Assembly (NCBI GenBank): GCA_947172415.1
Contig: OX359191.1
Location: forward strand, 7,735,130-7,799,129
Source: Chondrosia reniformis
Lineage: Eukaryota > Porifera > Demospongiae > Chondrillida > Chondrillidae
DNA length: 64,000 nt
Reading direction: 5' to 3'
Notes under the pieces: model-generated
What the model saw: only the letters and a program-made list of their open reading frames with translations
What the model was told of the DNA's origin: nothing
Databases searched by the model: none
Shown: in pieces, positions 31,943-44,400 of the stretch
Position numbering within the stretch: the first letter of the stretch is position 1
Layout: each line of letters begins with the position of its first letter
Made by a program: the position numbers and the translations under genes

Positions 31943-34900
31943 CTAAAAGAAAAAAAACAGTTTCTTTCTCTTTTTGTTCATCTTTTGCAAGGCTTCATTG
32001 ATAGTGGTCATATTTGTAACGAGCTCCCTCTTCATAGACTGAACATCCTCACCAATCAAGGAAAGCTGTTTAGAGAGAGCTGCAACATTTTTACTCTCTT
32101 CATGAAGATTTTCAGTCAGTGTCTTAACATTTTGTCTCAAGGTGTAAATTGGATTGGGTTCCTATATACGTAGTAATTGTATAACAATTGTTATGAAATA
32201 TATAGACATCAGATTTTCAGCCATGCCTATACGTATACGCATATATATATATAATAAGGTAATACGAAGTGCAAAATTATACGTATAAAAAATAGCTGCC
32301 ATTTTACAGATATATTACATAAGCATGTATATATGTGTGTACATATAAAAGGGACATTGTAATGTACTGACTCTGTTTGTTAAGAATGTCTGATTGTCTT
32401 TTTGTAACTTCTCTGCTAGTATAGCTTGTGTTTCAAAATCAGTTCGTCTCAGCTTTTTGAGCCATCTAATCACAAAATTGTACCTTTTGTTCTTGAAAAC
32501 TCGGCGTTTGGTACGCATGAAGCGTCTAGTAAATCTTAAGATGTTCCTTTCTTCCAAATAAAGAATGAAATTTACCTATAAATTTCAAAGTTATTATTTT
32601 TGTGAAGCTTACAATTGTGGACTTGTATGTATTGATTTTATTATAATATATAGTCTCTCTTATGAGTTTTGGCTTGACTTACCCGAAGAGAAATTTTTGT
32701 TAGCAGTGCCTTTTGTTTTTCATTCTGAGTATCACCCACAGCCAAACCAATCTGTATTTACATACGTATGTTAAATAAAAAGAACATAATATGTTTATAT
32801 AGCCTATTAAGGTTGCTATGTAATTATTATATCTGAGGTTCGCCAGTTAAGGTTGCTAATTATTATATTTGGGGCTCGCTCAGGTTCACCCCACCCTAGC
32901 TAGGTGAACGATGATTTTTTACATGTCATGAATCATGCGTGCATGTACGCATCCGCTAACATATTGGACGGGTGGGTGGATGGATGGATGGATGGATGCA
33001 TGTATGCATGCATAGATAGATAGATAGATAGATAGATAGTAGAATTATGTATACGTACATAATATATTTTAAATTCCTCACCAAAAGATTTGAAAACAGA
33101 ACTGGTATAAGAATGACAAAACAGATAAACAGAAAGTATGCCATGCCACTATAGATAATATCTCCTTCATTAAAAATACTGTCGTAGCCAGTAGCACCAG
33201 TACTCTGCATAAAGACTTTCATGATAGATTTCTGAGGACTACTGTAAGATACCAGATTGTCAGCCTATATAAGTCAATAAAAGTTAGAGAAATCTAGTTT
33301 TCCATTTTATGAAATAGCAGTCAATTATCAAACCAATAATTTGTGCTTTCATTTCTTACCCTGTGATCTCTGATCAGCAACATGTAGAAGGGAATTGCAA
33401 AAGCAAATATTAAAAGAATGGGAAGAAATATCAGCTTTAGGAAGCTGAGGACAATGTTAAAGAACATGTTCATCGGAACACCAGCGAACGGCATATCCTT
33501 AAGCATGATAACAAAGTTGAACCAAGCTGAGCAGACTGCCAGGGCACCTATTTGCCATTGCCAATCTGGGGTACACCAGCAGGGGTTCCCAAACCCAACC
33601 AGAAATATGATGCAACCTACGAATGTCCCCAACTGGAAGTAGTTTTGCCAGTCTTTCCAGTATTGAAGTACTGAAGTGTACATTTGTATACCTTCAACTA
33701 TAAGGTAGCCACATATGAACAATATCAGAACAATAGACATGAAATTGAGTCCAACTATCAGTGAGGAAGCTCCTACGTATAGTATAAACCAAGAATGAAA
33801 AACATTATACTATATAGATGCATAGCATTATTTAGAATGCTTATATTTTGGATAACAATATTTATGCACTATATAAACAAGGTACATTTCCATATATGAT
33901 GTAGAATATATAATTATTTAGATATATACATGTGATACAATATTATCGGATGCATAATAACTGTATACAAGCACGTACCTCCACAATCAAAACCTGCATA
34001 AAGATATATACATAAAAGAGTAACATACAATAGTTAATATACGTACGTATATATTTAGATGACCTTAGTATATTGTAACTTGCACTGTATGTATATATAT
34101 GTTATTATGAATAAGTATATAATTATGTACATACTATGTAAAATATGACATTGCATGTTTAAACATACACAAACTGGTTATTTATTACTTATACCCTGTT
34201 GCCATGTCATTAGGGGGGCAGCCCATGTCTGAAATGACTAAAAGAACAAAGTAATGCGTGAAATTTGCTCGAAGGATTAAAACATTTCAGGTAACGAATA
34301 AAACAATGGGTAAGATTTACTGCTTCAAGCCATACTTATATCCTATTAATCAGCAAATACTGTTGTACGTATAGGGTAGGTAATGCCCCCCCCCCCCATT
34401 ATCAGCTTGTTGTCATGGCAATGGGATATACATATAAATTATGTATATGTTCATTGTATGCTGATCAAATTTAAACAGCCCCTCACTTTGCCCAACTGGT
34501 TCATAACTGACGTTTTTGGGACCTACAGTATATATTATCATGAAATATACAATACATTTTTGCAAGAATATTATGTAAAGTTTACAGTTTGTATGCATAA
34601 TACCAATGAAACTTTAGCAATTGCTCCTAGTAACTTACAGATATCATTGTCCGGTCCAGGACGTGGGATAACTATTGCAAATATGCTCAAGAGAATCAGG
34701 AAGACAAAGTAAATTGAGAGGTAAGTGAGATTCATTGGCAAAGCCATCCTCCTCCACTTGTAATTTATGAATGTCCTCACTAGCGGATGATTTAGGAGTT
34801 CCAGTCTCTTATGTTCTATCTAGAGATAATGACAGCAATTGTGTTCCAAATCTCAATACATACAGTATAGCTATATATGTCTTTCTGTGTATCTCTACAA

Positions 34901-37900
34901 CTCTGCCTCAAATATTTATTTAGACCTTGACATTCCCAAAATTGTCCATTTCTGCATGCTACGTATATACATAGAATGCCCGTGCATGTGCAAGCAAAAA
35001 TTAATATACCTAGATCCAAAATATTGGTTTTTAAGTGTGGTCTAAGGGCACTCTGCTCAGCTAAATTAATTTTTAAGGATTATAGTCATACATCTATGTA
35101 TGTACATGTCCATCCTGATGTATCCATCTCCATATTATTGATGTACATACATACCGGTATATACTAACTAATTACATAATACATATCACAAAATTCATGT
35201 TGTTTAAGATGCTTTATATAGCTCACCATAAGTGCTAGAATGTGACTTTGAGAATTATATTTGGGAGGTTCAGTGACTGTGGTTGTCACTTCTTCTTCAG
35301 GCAAATCACCATCACTTTTATCCCTGTCACAGTAGAGCCAATTACCTTCCTGGGACACATATTTAGCATTTTCTTCCATTTTGTATTCGTCCAAGAACTC
35401 AAAATTGTAGGTAACTTTCTTTATAGTATCTGTGTCATTGGTTTCCAAGGTCAAATGGTCAGGAGATACAGATTTAGCTCTCTTAAACTCTGGCCTAGCC
35501 ACAGAGTTGGATGTAATGCAGCGATTGAGGACATATTGTGCAACATCTATAAATGATACATGCATGGACATTCATGATAAAATCTAGGAAACTTATACGT
35601 ATATACAGAATTATAGAATATGTTGAACACTATTTCTATTTATATATTTATATATACATAATAATAATACAATAATGTATTCTTGTCTGTTCATTACTTA
35701 TATACCTGGCATGTGTTCAATTAGCATTCTCATGGGGGAGGACAAGACTGTCTCTCCACCTAATTCTATTTGCTTGGAGCAGAAACGCAATGAATTTAAT
35801 CCTTGCTGTTTGTCAGACAAAATCAGCAAAGCAGATTCTCTGAGACAATATAGCATATACAATCATCATTAATAACTGTTAGACACATACGTACGTATGT
35901 GTGCTTACATATCATATAATATGTACACAAATAAGATAAATATGTTAATTAAATAAGGAAGAGCTTGCATCTTAAAATTCCCATTCCTGACCCTCACCCT
36001 AATAAGTGGACCATGCAAAGCTCACAAACCAGGTCTTACTTGTGATTATTCTGAATAGCACTCATTAGAGGATTGAGACCATTTTCTGGATTCACAATTG
36101 AGACTGAAGCACCTCGGTTCAGAAGGAGGGATATACACTTTGGGTGACCATTAGCTGCCGCCAACATAAGAGGAGATGTCTATCAGAATGAGGATGCAAT
36201 GGAACCCAGAAAACACCTCATGAAAGTATTTATGAGAAGTGAACAGAGGACAAAGTATCTCTTACTTTATGATTCCCAGTTCCTTCTACTGACAGGCTGG
36301 TAATTCCAAGAAGAAACTCTACAATATCGTGATGCCCAGCTTCAGCAGCACATGAAAGTGGTGTCATTCCTTCGTCACTATGCGATTGCAATTTTAAATG
36401 TGAATTATCATTTGTGTAATACGTACATATTAATATATTATGGCATAATGATACTGGTGTTACATAATCACTTACTGGTGTTACATAATCACTTACTCTT
36501 GAGAGTCAGCAGGACAGTGGATATGGCTGCTAGATATAATGCACCTAACCACATCAATGGAACCACTACTGCATGCATAAAGGAGAAGCTGTTGCCCTAA
36601 AGTGTCCCAGGTATTCATCCAGGTTGCCACCTCTTCACTTCTCTTTAGACTGGCTTTCCCCAATTCCAGGTCTATAACTTTGTCCTCCAGCGTCTTCAAG
36701 ATTCTTATTAAAAACAAGACATGAATTTACATTTTACCTAAAATGTAATGCAGTATATAGATGCATATGCTTGATTGTATTATGTAATTTACTACCGTTT
36801 CTGTACATTTGTATTATTATATATATCATAGATGTATTAGATATACACTATGTACATATGTATGTGCCACACTTGCAGTGTATAGGTTGTATTGGACCAG
36901 ATCTAGAGATGCTTGCTTGAGCTCACTTGACATTTCCATTGTCAATGGCAACGTGAAGAGGAGTCTTCTTAACCGAGTTGACACAAGTGAGGCTAACAAA
37001 CATTTCATCAGATTCCAAGTCTCCATTACTGTGGATTGGAAACAGGTTCTAGTACAGAGAGAATATATATGCATTATAACATCTTTATCTAATATCAACA
37101 TATATGTATATCATTCTATGGTTCTATACCTCAAAGATACTAGTGTCTCCCCTGGCAGCAACCAAGTGACCAATAGTGTTGCCATATGTATCAATAGGTA
37201 ATAGCAGTTCATGAGGAATGCAGTCACGCAGGACCTGAGTTAAGGAACAAAACATGTAAGTACTTTACCTACGTATGTGTAGTTATATATAATATATATG
37301 TATATGTCTATATGTGCTCTATATGCGTATATACATACATACAGCATTAAATATAGTTCTTTATACTAATTACAGAAAACTATAGTGTGTGAGTTTATAG
37401 ATTAATTTTATGTACTTTAAAGAAAGCTGCATATCTTTTGTCAAGTGCCCACTTAATAACAGTTATTCCAGGAAGGACCTCAGTTTTCAAAATCGCTGGA
37501 TTTCCAGTCATCATTGAAGTAATTGCCTCCTCATATCCTATTTGGATGGCTAAAGTGAACGGGCTCAGTGAAGTGATGTTCAATGCAGAAGAATCTGCAC
37601 CACTGCACAAGAAGAACACACAACAGATATATACCTTATGCATGCAAGCAGCAAGCATGTCATTAAGGGAAAGATTGTATATATATATACGTATAATGTA
37701 TATGTACTATTATAATATAATAAATTCATTTAGCTCACTTGGATAATAGTATGTTAACTGCAGTAAGGTTCCTTTGGTAGACGGCTTCATGTAGTGCTGT
37801 CTCACCATTGTTGTCTCTAAAGTTAAGCAAATTTGGTCTTCTTTGTACAAGCAACTTTGTCATGGTTTCACAGTCAGTCATCAATAGTGCATGCACGGGA

Positions 37901-40187
37901 TTCCTGTCCACAGATTTCCATTTGCGAGATTTCATCTGAGCACCTTCAACTTGATCAAAGTTGATTTCTTTGAGAATTCTCTCTGCAAACTCCTTAAGCT
38001 CTTCTTCCTTCAGGTGTTCCTCAAATAGCCAGCGTATGTAGGCATAGCTTCCATAGTAGAAATATTCTGTAAAGAGAGGTGGAATGGTATCTGCTCCTTT
38101 ACATTTGGTCAGGGGATCCACTCCCTTCCCAGTCAACAGCTTAGCAATGTCAATCCTGTTCATCCTAAGAGCCAACTGAAGAAGGTTATGGCTTTCTCCT
38201 TGATAGATGATCTCCACATCTAAATTTGCTTTCTGTTGGATCAAGTAATCCACCATTGTTATATTCAGCTCCTCTTCTGTGTTTGTCATAAGACTGTACA
38301 CCAGTAACTGGGCAATAGCTGTCCCTGTTACATCACTGGCAATAAAATTGACATCTGCATTGTGTAAGAGAGAATGTACACTATACATATATAGCTAATA
38401 GATACAAATCAGCATATTATATACTATACGTATATAAGTGAATACATATATATACACGTAAATACAGGAGCTATATAATATAGCTACGTATGCATGTATA
38501 TATAGCTAATATGTAAAAAGAGATAGCTAGTGCTTATTGATGCAGTTGAAATGCTGTCACATTACAATGAGTAATCCAGTAATTAATTTGGAGCTATATA
38601 GTTTGGCTTAATCTTTCATTTTTCTAACCGGCCTTTAACTTGATAAGTCGCTCTGCCATTTTCCTTTGAGAATGATGGCATGCATATGCCAGGAGTGTCA
38701 TGTAGTACTCAGTATCATTGATGTTAATGGTACGACAAATATCCAATAAGAGAGACTTGGATTTAGGCAGCCGTAGATGGCGAAGGGCCTGCTTAAATTC
38801 AGGATAGTTGCCTTGTTCAATAGCCTATGAGGTTTGGAAGTCAATCAAGTATATATAATCTAAACACAAATGCAATACTAAACTACGTATATACGTATAT
38901 GCCAATCAATTATATATACTAAACTATAATATAATGCAAGCCAATCAATTATAATCTAAACACAAATGCAATACTAAACTATAATATAATGCAAGCCAAT
39001 CAATTATAATCTAAATACAAATGCAATACTAAACTATATGCAAGCCAATCAATACTAAACACAAATGCAATACTAAACTACGTATATGCAAGCCAATCAA
39101 TTATAAACTAAGTAAAGAAGGGATGTAAACCTTTTTGTATAATACTATATATATAACATACATATTGCAATATAGACCATACTGTGTATACGTATGTATA
39201 CGTACATGCATGGTAATGTTCGCAATATACAAATTTCATGAATGACATCACATTTGCAAAACCATTCTCTGCTGTGTGTATATACATATATTAAAAATAA
39301 TCAAGCATCCATTGTAAAAATGTTTTTACCTTGAGTTGTTCTGATATATTTGTACGATATTATCGCATGATATAAAATTAATACCTGAACATAATAATAT
39401 ATTTATTCAGCCAGCAATTCATGAAATTTCGTCTCATGAACATTACCAGGCATATGCTAAAATAATAATAATTATTATTATTATATATACTTATAGAGAG
39501 AGAGAGAGAATACAAAATATGGCTACTATAAGGACAATACATACGTATGTATATAAACAATTATTTTTCCACTGACTTTCCAAGCTTTTAGAAAACAAGA
39601 TTCAATCCCATCTGGACATTCAGCTAGAAAGAGGTACTTTCCTGAAGCGGGCTCTACATGATCATCTTCAAATTCATCATCCTCTATTTCATTCAATTCT
39701 GATACCACAGATACCTCTCTTGTGACTGGATTGGAGGGCTGTGATCTATCTTCCGTTTGACCTATACATAGAGCCATACAAAGAGACCTTATTTACCACA
39801 TGTTATTTTTCAGAGATTGGCCAAGTGTTTCACCTAGAGGTAAAGAACCATTTAGAATGGTGCATTCCTCCATATAGCACTTGAGGAATAGATTGAGTGA
39901 GCCTGTTGGTATCAATTAGGTATACATGTATGTGAGTATCAGACATTTCACATTCCCATCTGGTAACTTGCACATTGATGCATAATATATTCACCTAATT
40001 CCTGATCCAACTGTTCCTTCACTGGTCCAGTTGATTGACTAGAGTTATATGCATTGTTTTCAACATTCAACTCATCCCCAGCCTCCACAATATCTTGTTG
40101 ATTATTTGAGTCAGTGACAATCCCTTGATACCCTTCTGGAATGGTAGCCTTTTCATTGGCTGATTCACTCATAATGCCTTTGTTCAC
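31943..40187 (-). CDS. TRPA-type cation channel, full-length copy (D)
   Basis: Multi-exon gene read from an ATG at 40,187 to a TAG at 31,943. Order: acidic N-terminus (39,995-40,187; about 39,590-39,757); an alpha-helical/ankyrin-like exon (about 38,640-38,828); ankyrin repeats at about 37,740-38,380 (NNGETALHEAVYQRN), 37,400-37,610, 37,130-37,240, 36,940-37,040 (KTPLHVAIDNGN), 36,510-36,710, 36,300-36,380 and 36,040-36,180 (SPLMLAAANGHPKCISLLL); pre-S1 linker exons at 35,705-35,850 and 35,170-35,550; S1 (34,640-34,780, NHPLVRTFINYKW-type start); S2-S5 (33,360-33,772); pore and S6; IGLAVGDTQNEKQKALL; basic segment; coiled-coil tail. The IGLAVGD signature after S6 and AWFNF in S4 are typical of TRPA. 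Known role: plasma-membrane calcium-permeable channel gated by irritants, temperature or mechanical cues. Exact splice junctions between the first exons are unresolved. Confidence 0.85.
38843..39107. repeat. Minisatellite in TRPA intron
   Basis: About five imperfect copies of a unit near 50-56 bp, built on GCCAATCAATTATAATCTAA and CACAAATGCAATACTAAACT. It lies in an N-terminal intron of the full TRPA gene. Confidence 0.85.
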
Positions 40188-41420
40188 GATTGAACCCCAG
40201 GAGAGTATATTTGATCAAGCCACTGGTTAAATTTGGCAAGAACTATATATATATACTATTTAGGAGCAGTGTATAATAGCTGTGCTACGTAGCTGAAGGG
40301 AGGGTATTTATATCTGCAAGCAGATCAATATGTATATGTACGTATACAATTAGAAGTATACATATATATATGCATTTCCTAGAAAAATGTTTCCTTTAAG
40401 TATATAGTGTACCATACACAGATGTATAGACAGTAATATTACACTTTGAATAGTCCCATTATGCCTACACATTTTTTCTGAATGGTTAAACAAATACATA
40501 CCTGCTCGATTACCGAAACCTTCCAAATATTTTACAGAATGATGAATGAGTAGTACATAAGTGACCGACATTCTCCATATACGTATATACATACGTATGT
40601 ATGGAGGAGTCTTATGCAGCTGCAGGTGTTCAAAGTATATATTTTGTGAATCAAAGAAGTGCCACAAATATTAGGAAAACATACGTAGGTATGACCTGGG
40701 CATGAGTGCCTTATATATATAGTCTTTTAACCTTTGGACTCCTGCATAGGACTCCTCCAGGACTACTGTACCAATTAGCTAGGTGATGGTATGTATATAA
40801 TCAATTCAAGAGTTTGTATCTGGCATCATTTTATTGACTTTAGATTTCATTCACTTGGAGACAGAGGCAATGAGATATACATATTAGTATAGACATCTTG
40901 TTATAAGGAATCACAAAGGACATTGCAATAGGAAGACTCACAAGGTCCAGGAAATGATATGCTCAGTAAGGTTGGAAGGTACAGGAATACATAGAGTATA
41001 GAAATATAAGGAAATCACTTTTATAAACAAAATTTAGTGATGGACGTACATTGGGGTGATCCCTACTAATTACTGTATATGCATATACTTGAAGAAAGTA
41101 CTGTATATATAGGACCTACGTATATATACATGTCATTTCGTCATGTCATGTCATTTTCATCAATCATGATCAGTATACGTACATATAAGTATAGACAATG
41201 TAATATGGTATTCCAACATGCATTCTTGATATACACTTGCATATTTATAAGGAATTATAGCACCTTGGAATATATAACTAATTAAAGGCATCATAAGTCA
41301 TTGTTCATGTTTTATATATTAGTTTATAGACCTATGTAAGTGGCTACACCGTTTCACAGTATATTGATGTATACGTGTTCTCACAATATATACGTACTAC
41401 TAATACTAATAGAGTTTTTA
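40188..41420. other. Intergenic region between TRPA and IP3-receptor-like genes
   Basis: About 1.2 kb, AT-rich, with several TACGTA-containing runs. It must hold the TRPA promoter (TRPA reads left from 40,187) and the 3' flank of the IP3-receptor-like gene. No coding exon, RNA gene or clear core promoter element recognised. Confidence 0.5.
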
Positions 41421-44400
41421 TTAGGAAGTGCTAGTGTCACCTCTGAAGGCCACATCCTCTTCCATATTGTCACCGTGATCTGAAACTTTGTCAATTTTTT
41501 CCTAAAATTTAAGAGAAGTAAAAACGCAGCTATATTTGTTTAAATCATTGATAGTTTTATAGCTGTATGCATCAATCTTCTATTAAGGGGTATAGGTGTT
41601 TATATTATATACATTCAAAACTTTAAAGCATTGAATAACTCCTTCCACCATGGATTTAAGCTCAGCAATTTCTTCTTGAGTGGTGTCTTTCACATCCTTT
41701 AAACAGCGAGCTCTCAAAATAGGAAAAAAATCAGTGTCTCCATTAGCAACCTAGACATTAAGAAACTATAATTAAAATACCACATAATATATAGTAAGAC
41801 AGCAAATCATTAAGAATCTGACTATAATAACGGGAAATTATCACGGGTATTTCACAGTTTTCATGTGAGGAATACCTGCAAGTGTGTTATATTATATACT
41901 GTATGTGATACACTTTTGAGGGAAATTTGAATGGAATCCTCAAAAATAGTGAAATTTATTCCTCATTGAAAATTTCTGGCTATGTGGTGTAAGTATTAAA
42001 GCAACAGTATTAAAAGTAACCAGTTCTTATATTACATATATACCTGATTATAGACATATTGCTGGATTGCATTTTGGTTAGTGCTGTCTATTCTGTCAAG
42101 TTCTAGTGAAAAGTAGATGTAATTCCACATGTTGTGCTCATGTTTAACATGATCCTTGAAACCCTGCATGTGTAAAAATACCATAAGCATGTCTAGGAAT
42201 GTATACATATGCAGTTTGTATATTATATATAGCATATTAATAAATATAAACACTGTAGGTATGTAGTTGCTACAATAACATTGAGCCAAGGACTTATAGA
42301 AGACCAACAAGAAGACAAAGACTCCCAGGTTCACCAGTGAAGGGTGGAATTCCCAGAAAGAGCTGTTTGGCTCAATGGAGGAAGAAAGAGAAGAAGCCCA
42401 ACGATATCCTTATCCAAGGCTCTTTAGGTTTGCCCCAAGTAACTGGTCTTATAAAATTGGGTGTTTAGTCTATATCCACTATATACATATGTGCTTCCTT
42501 AGCTTCATAGGAATGACAACCATATTTTATTGGAATATGCACTAGATTGTTCATTATAGCGTATGTAAATTACATGCATGCTTATTAATGGAAGGCTAAT
42601 CACGTAAATTAGCTCAGTAAAGAGTAACCAACCCCTATACATTTATACATTTACGTACATATTACACACATGCATCGCAAAATTCAAAGCCAACTTTTGA
42701 GCTCAATTCCATACGTATACCTATATTTACCAAAGAATTTCCAGACGAAACAATCATTTGCAGTTTTAGGTATTCAAAAGCCATCAAATAACATTCTCGC
42801 CCCCCCCCCCGTGACTTACAATAAGAAAACATTTACAGTTGGCATATATACTATGTAGGAGCCACATTCCAATAGACTATAATTAACTTACACACACATG
42901 CCTACATAATTAGGTACAAATAACCTTAACTCAATTTTTAGTTTTGTTGTGATGATTTAGCTAGAGACTAATGTTAATGTTCAAATCGAAATATATAGGG
43001 TTTTCCGAATGTCACTTACAGTAGCATGTCTTTCAAATTCATAAGCTGGAAAGCTACAGATAAAACAAAATCCTTTCTTATCTGCTTCTGTTTGGTACTG
43101 CAGAAATGAGAGAAAATCACCATTACCTTTTTGCAAAGAAGTATTACCATGACAACAGGTTACATCTAAAAACACTCACCCTCTCATCCCTCAATTCGGA
43201 GAAAGTATCAACAATGATGCCAAAGATTATGTTCAGACCAACAGTTGTCACAATAATGAAAAATGACACATCAAATATGGTACGCAGAATATAATATCCT
43301 GGCTCGAAATCAAGTCTAGTGTCGCCATTCTATGTACATATAATTATCCAACAATATTGATAAGAAACAAGCATTTAATTGAAGAAATGTGTGTAATGTA
43401 CTGACACTTTGATTTACTTACAGTCAGCAGTGATCCACCAAGCAGCCCTAGTCTGATGGTGGTTATACTGCATTGAAAGAGAGTCTTACAGTGTCCGCTG
43501 TTTTCCGGATCATCGAAGTAGGACTGATAACCAACATAGGAAATGACCGCATATATGTATAGGACAACAAATCCCAATGCTCCAACCCACAGAAGAGACT
43601 TTCCTGTTAAATACAAAATATGTACGTACTGTATCTACTGTATACTTACGTACATACGTACTGTATAATAATAATATTAGCTACATACCATACACATAAT
43701 ACATGTGAATGTGTATGTAAGTATAGGATATATGTAAAATACTTTACCATTCTTAGTCACAGATCTCAGTACTCTCTGTAGAATATCATTGTTGACAACT
43801 ATATGCACAAGGCAGATGGAATAGAAGTAACCCCAGAAGACCAGAGAGAGGCCGGAACAGGCAAGAATTATCTAATGAAATATTAAACAAATGTGATGCA
43901 TTACACATTCTCTCCTAGCTACGTATATTAGGCACTTTCATGTCTCACCAGGTAATAGAGTGTCTTGAGCCCAAATATAGGAACATCAGAATAGGTGGAA
44001 TCCCTCTTCTTCCTCCTAGAAGATTATATATATGTGAAGCCTTAGAGACCGAATGCCTTGTATGCTGTAGCATGTATTATATGAATAATCTCACTTGATG
44101 TACTTGTAATAAAGAGATGGAAGATGGAAGTTAGGGTAGTTCATAATGAAGTAAGAAATGACCTGTATCAAGGTTATGCCAAAGTGGGCCACACCCAGTA
44201 CAAACAAAGCAATGTACCCAAACCAACACTGCACTAATGGAATGGTAGGCAAGCTGTTAGCCTTTTGCACAGTTGAGTTCAGCAGTAGAGTACGCTGAGT
44301 GAAGCATTTCCTGTAAGGAAAATTGTTCACATACTGTATAGTTGGTGACTATGTAGATCATGTTGGATATCCATTCCAATGTAGTAGTCCTTAAATGTGC

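Noticed and set aside
34383..34712. 109-aa plus-strand frame near the TRPA S1 exon
   Set aside because: Runs across an intron and antisense to the S1 exon; low-complexity AT-rich translation.
36457..36500. 24-bp direct repeat CACTGGTGTTACATAAT
   Set aside because: Only two copies in an intron; ordinary local duplication.
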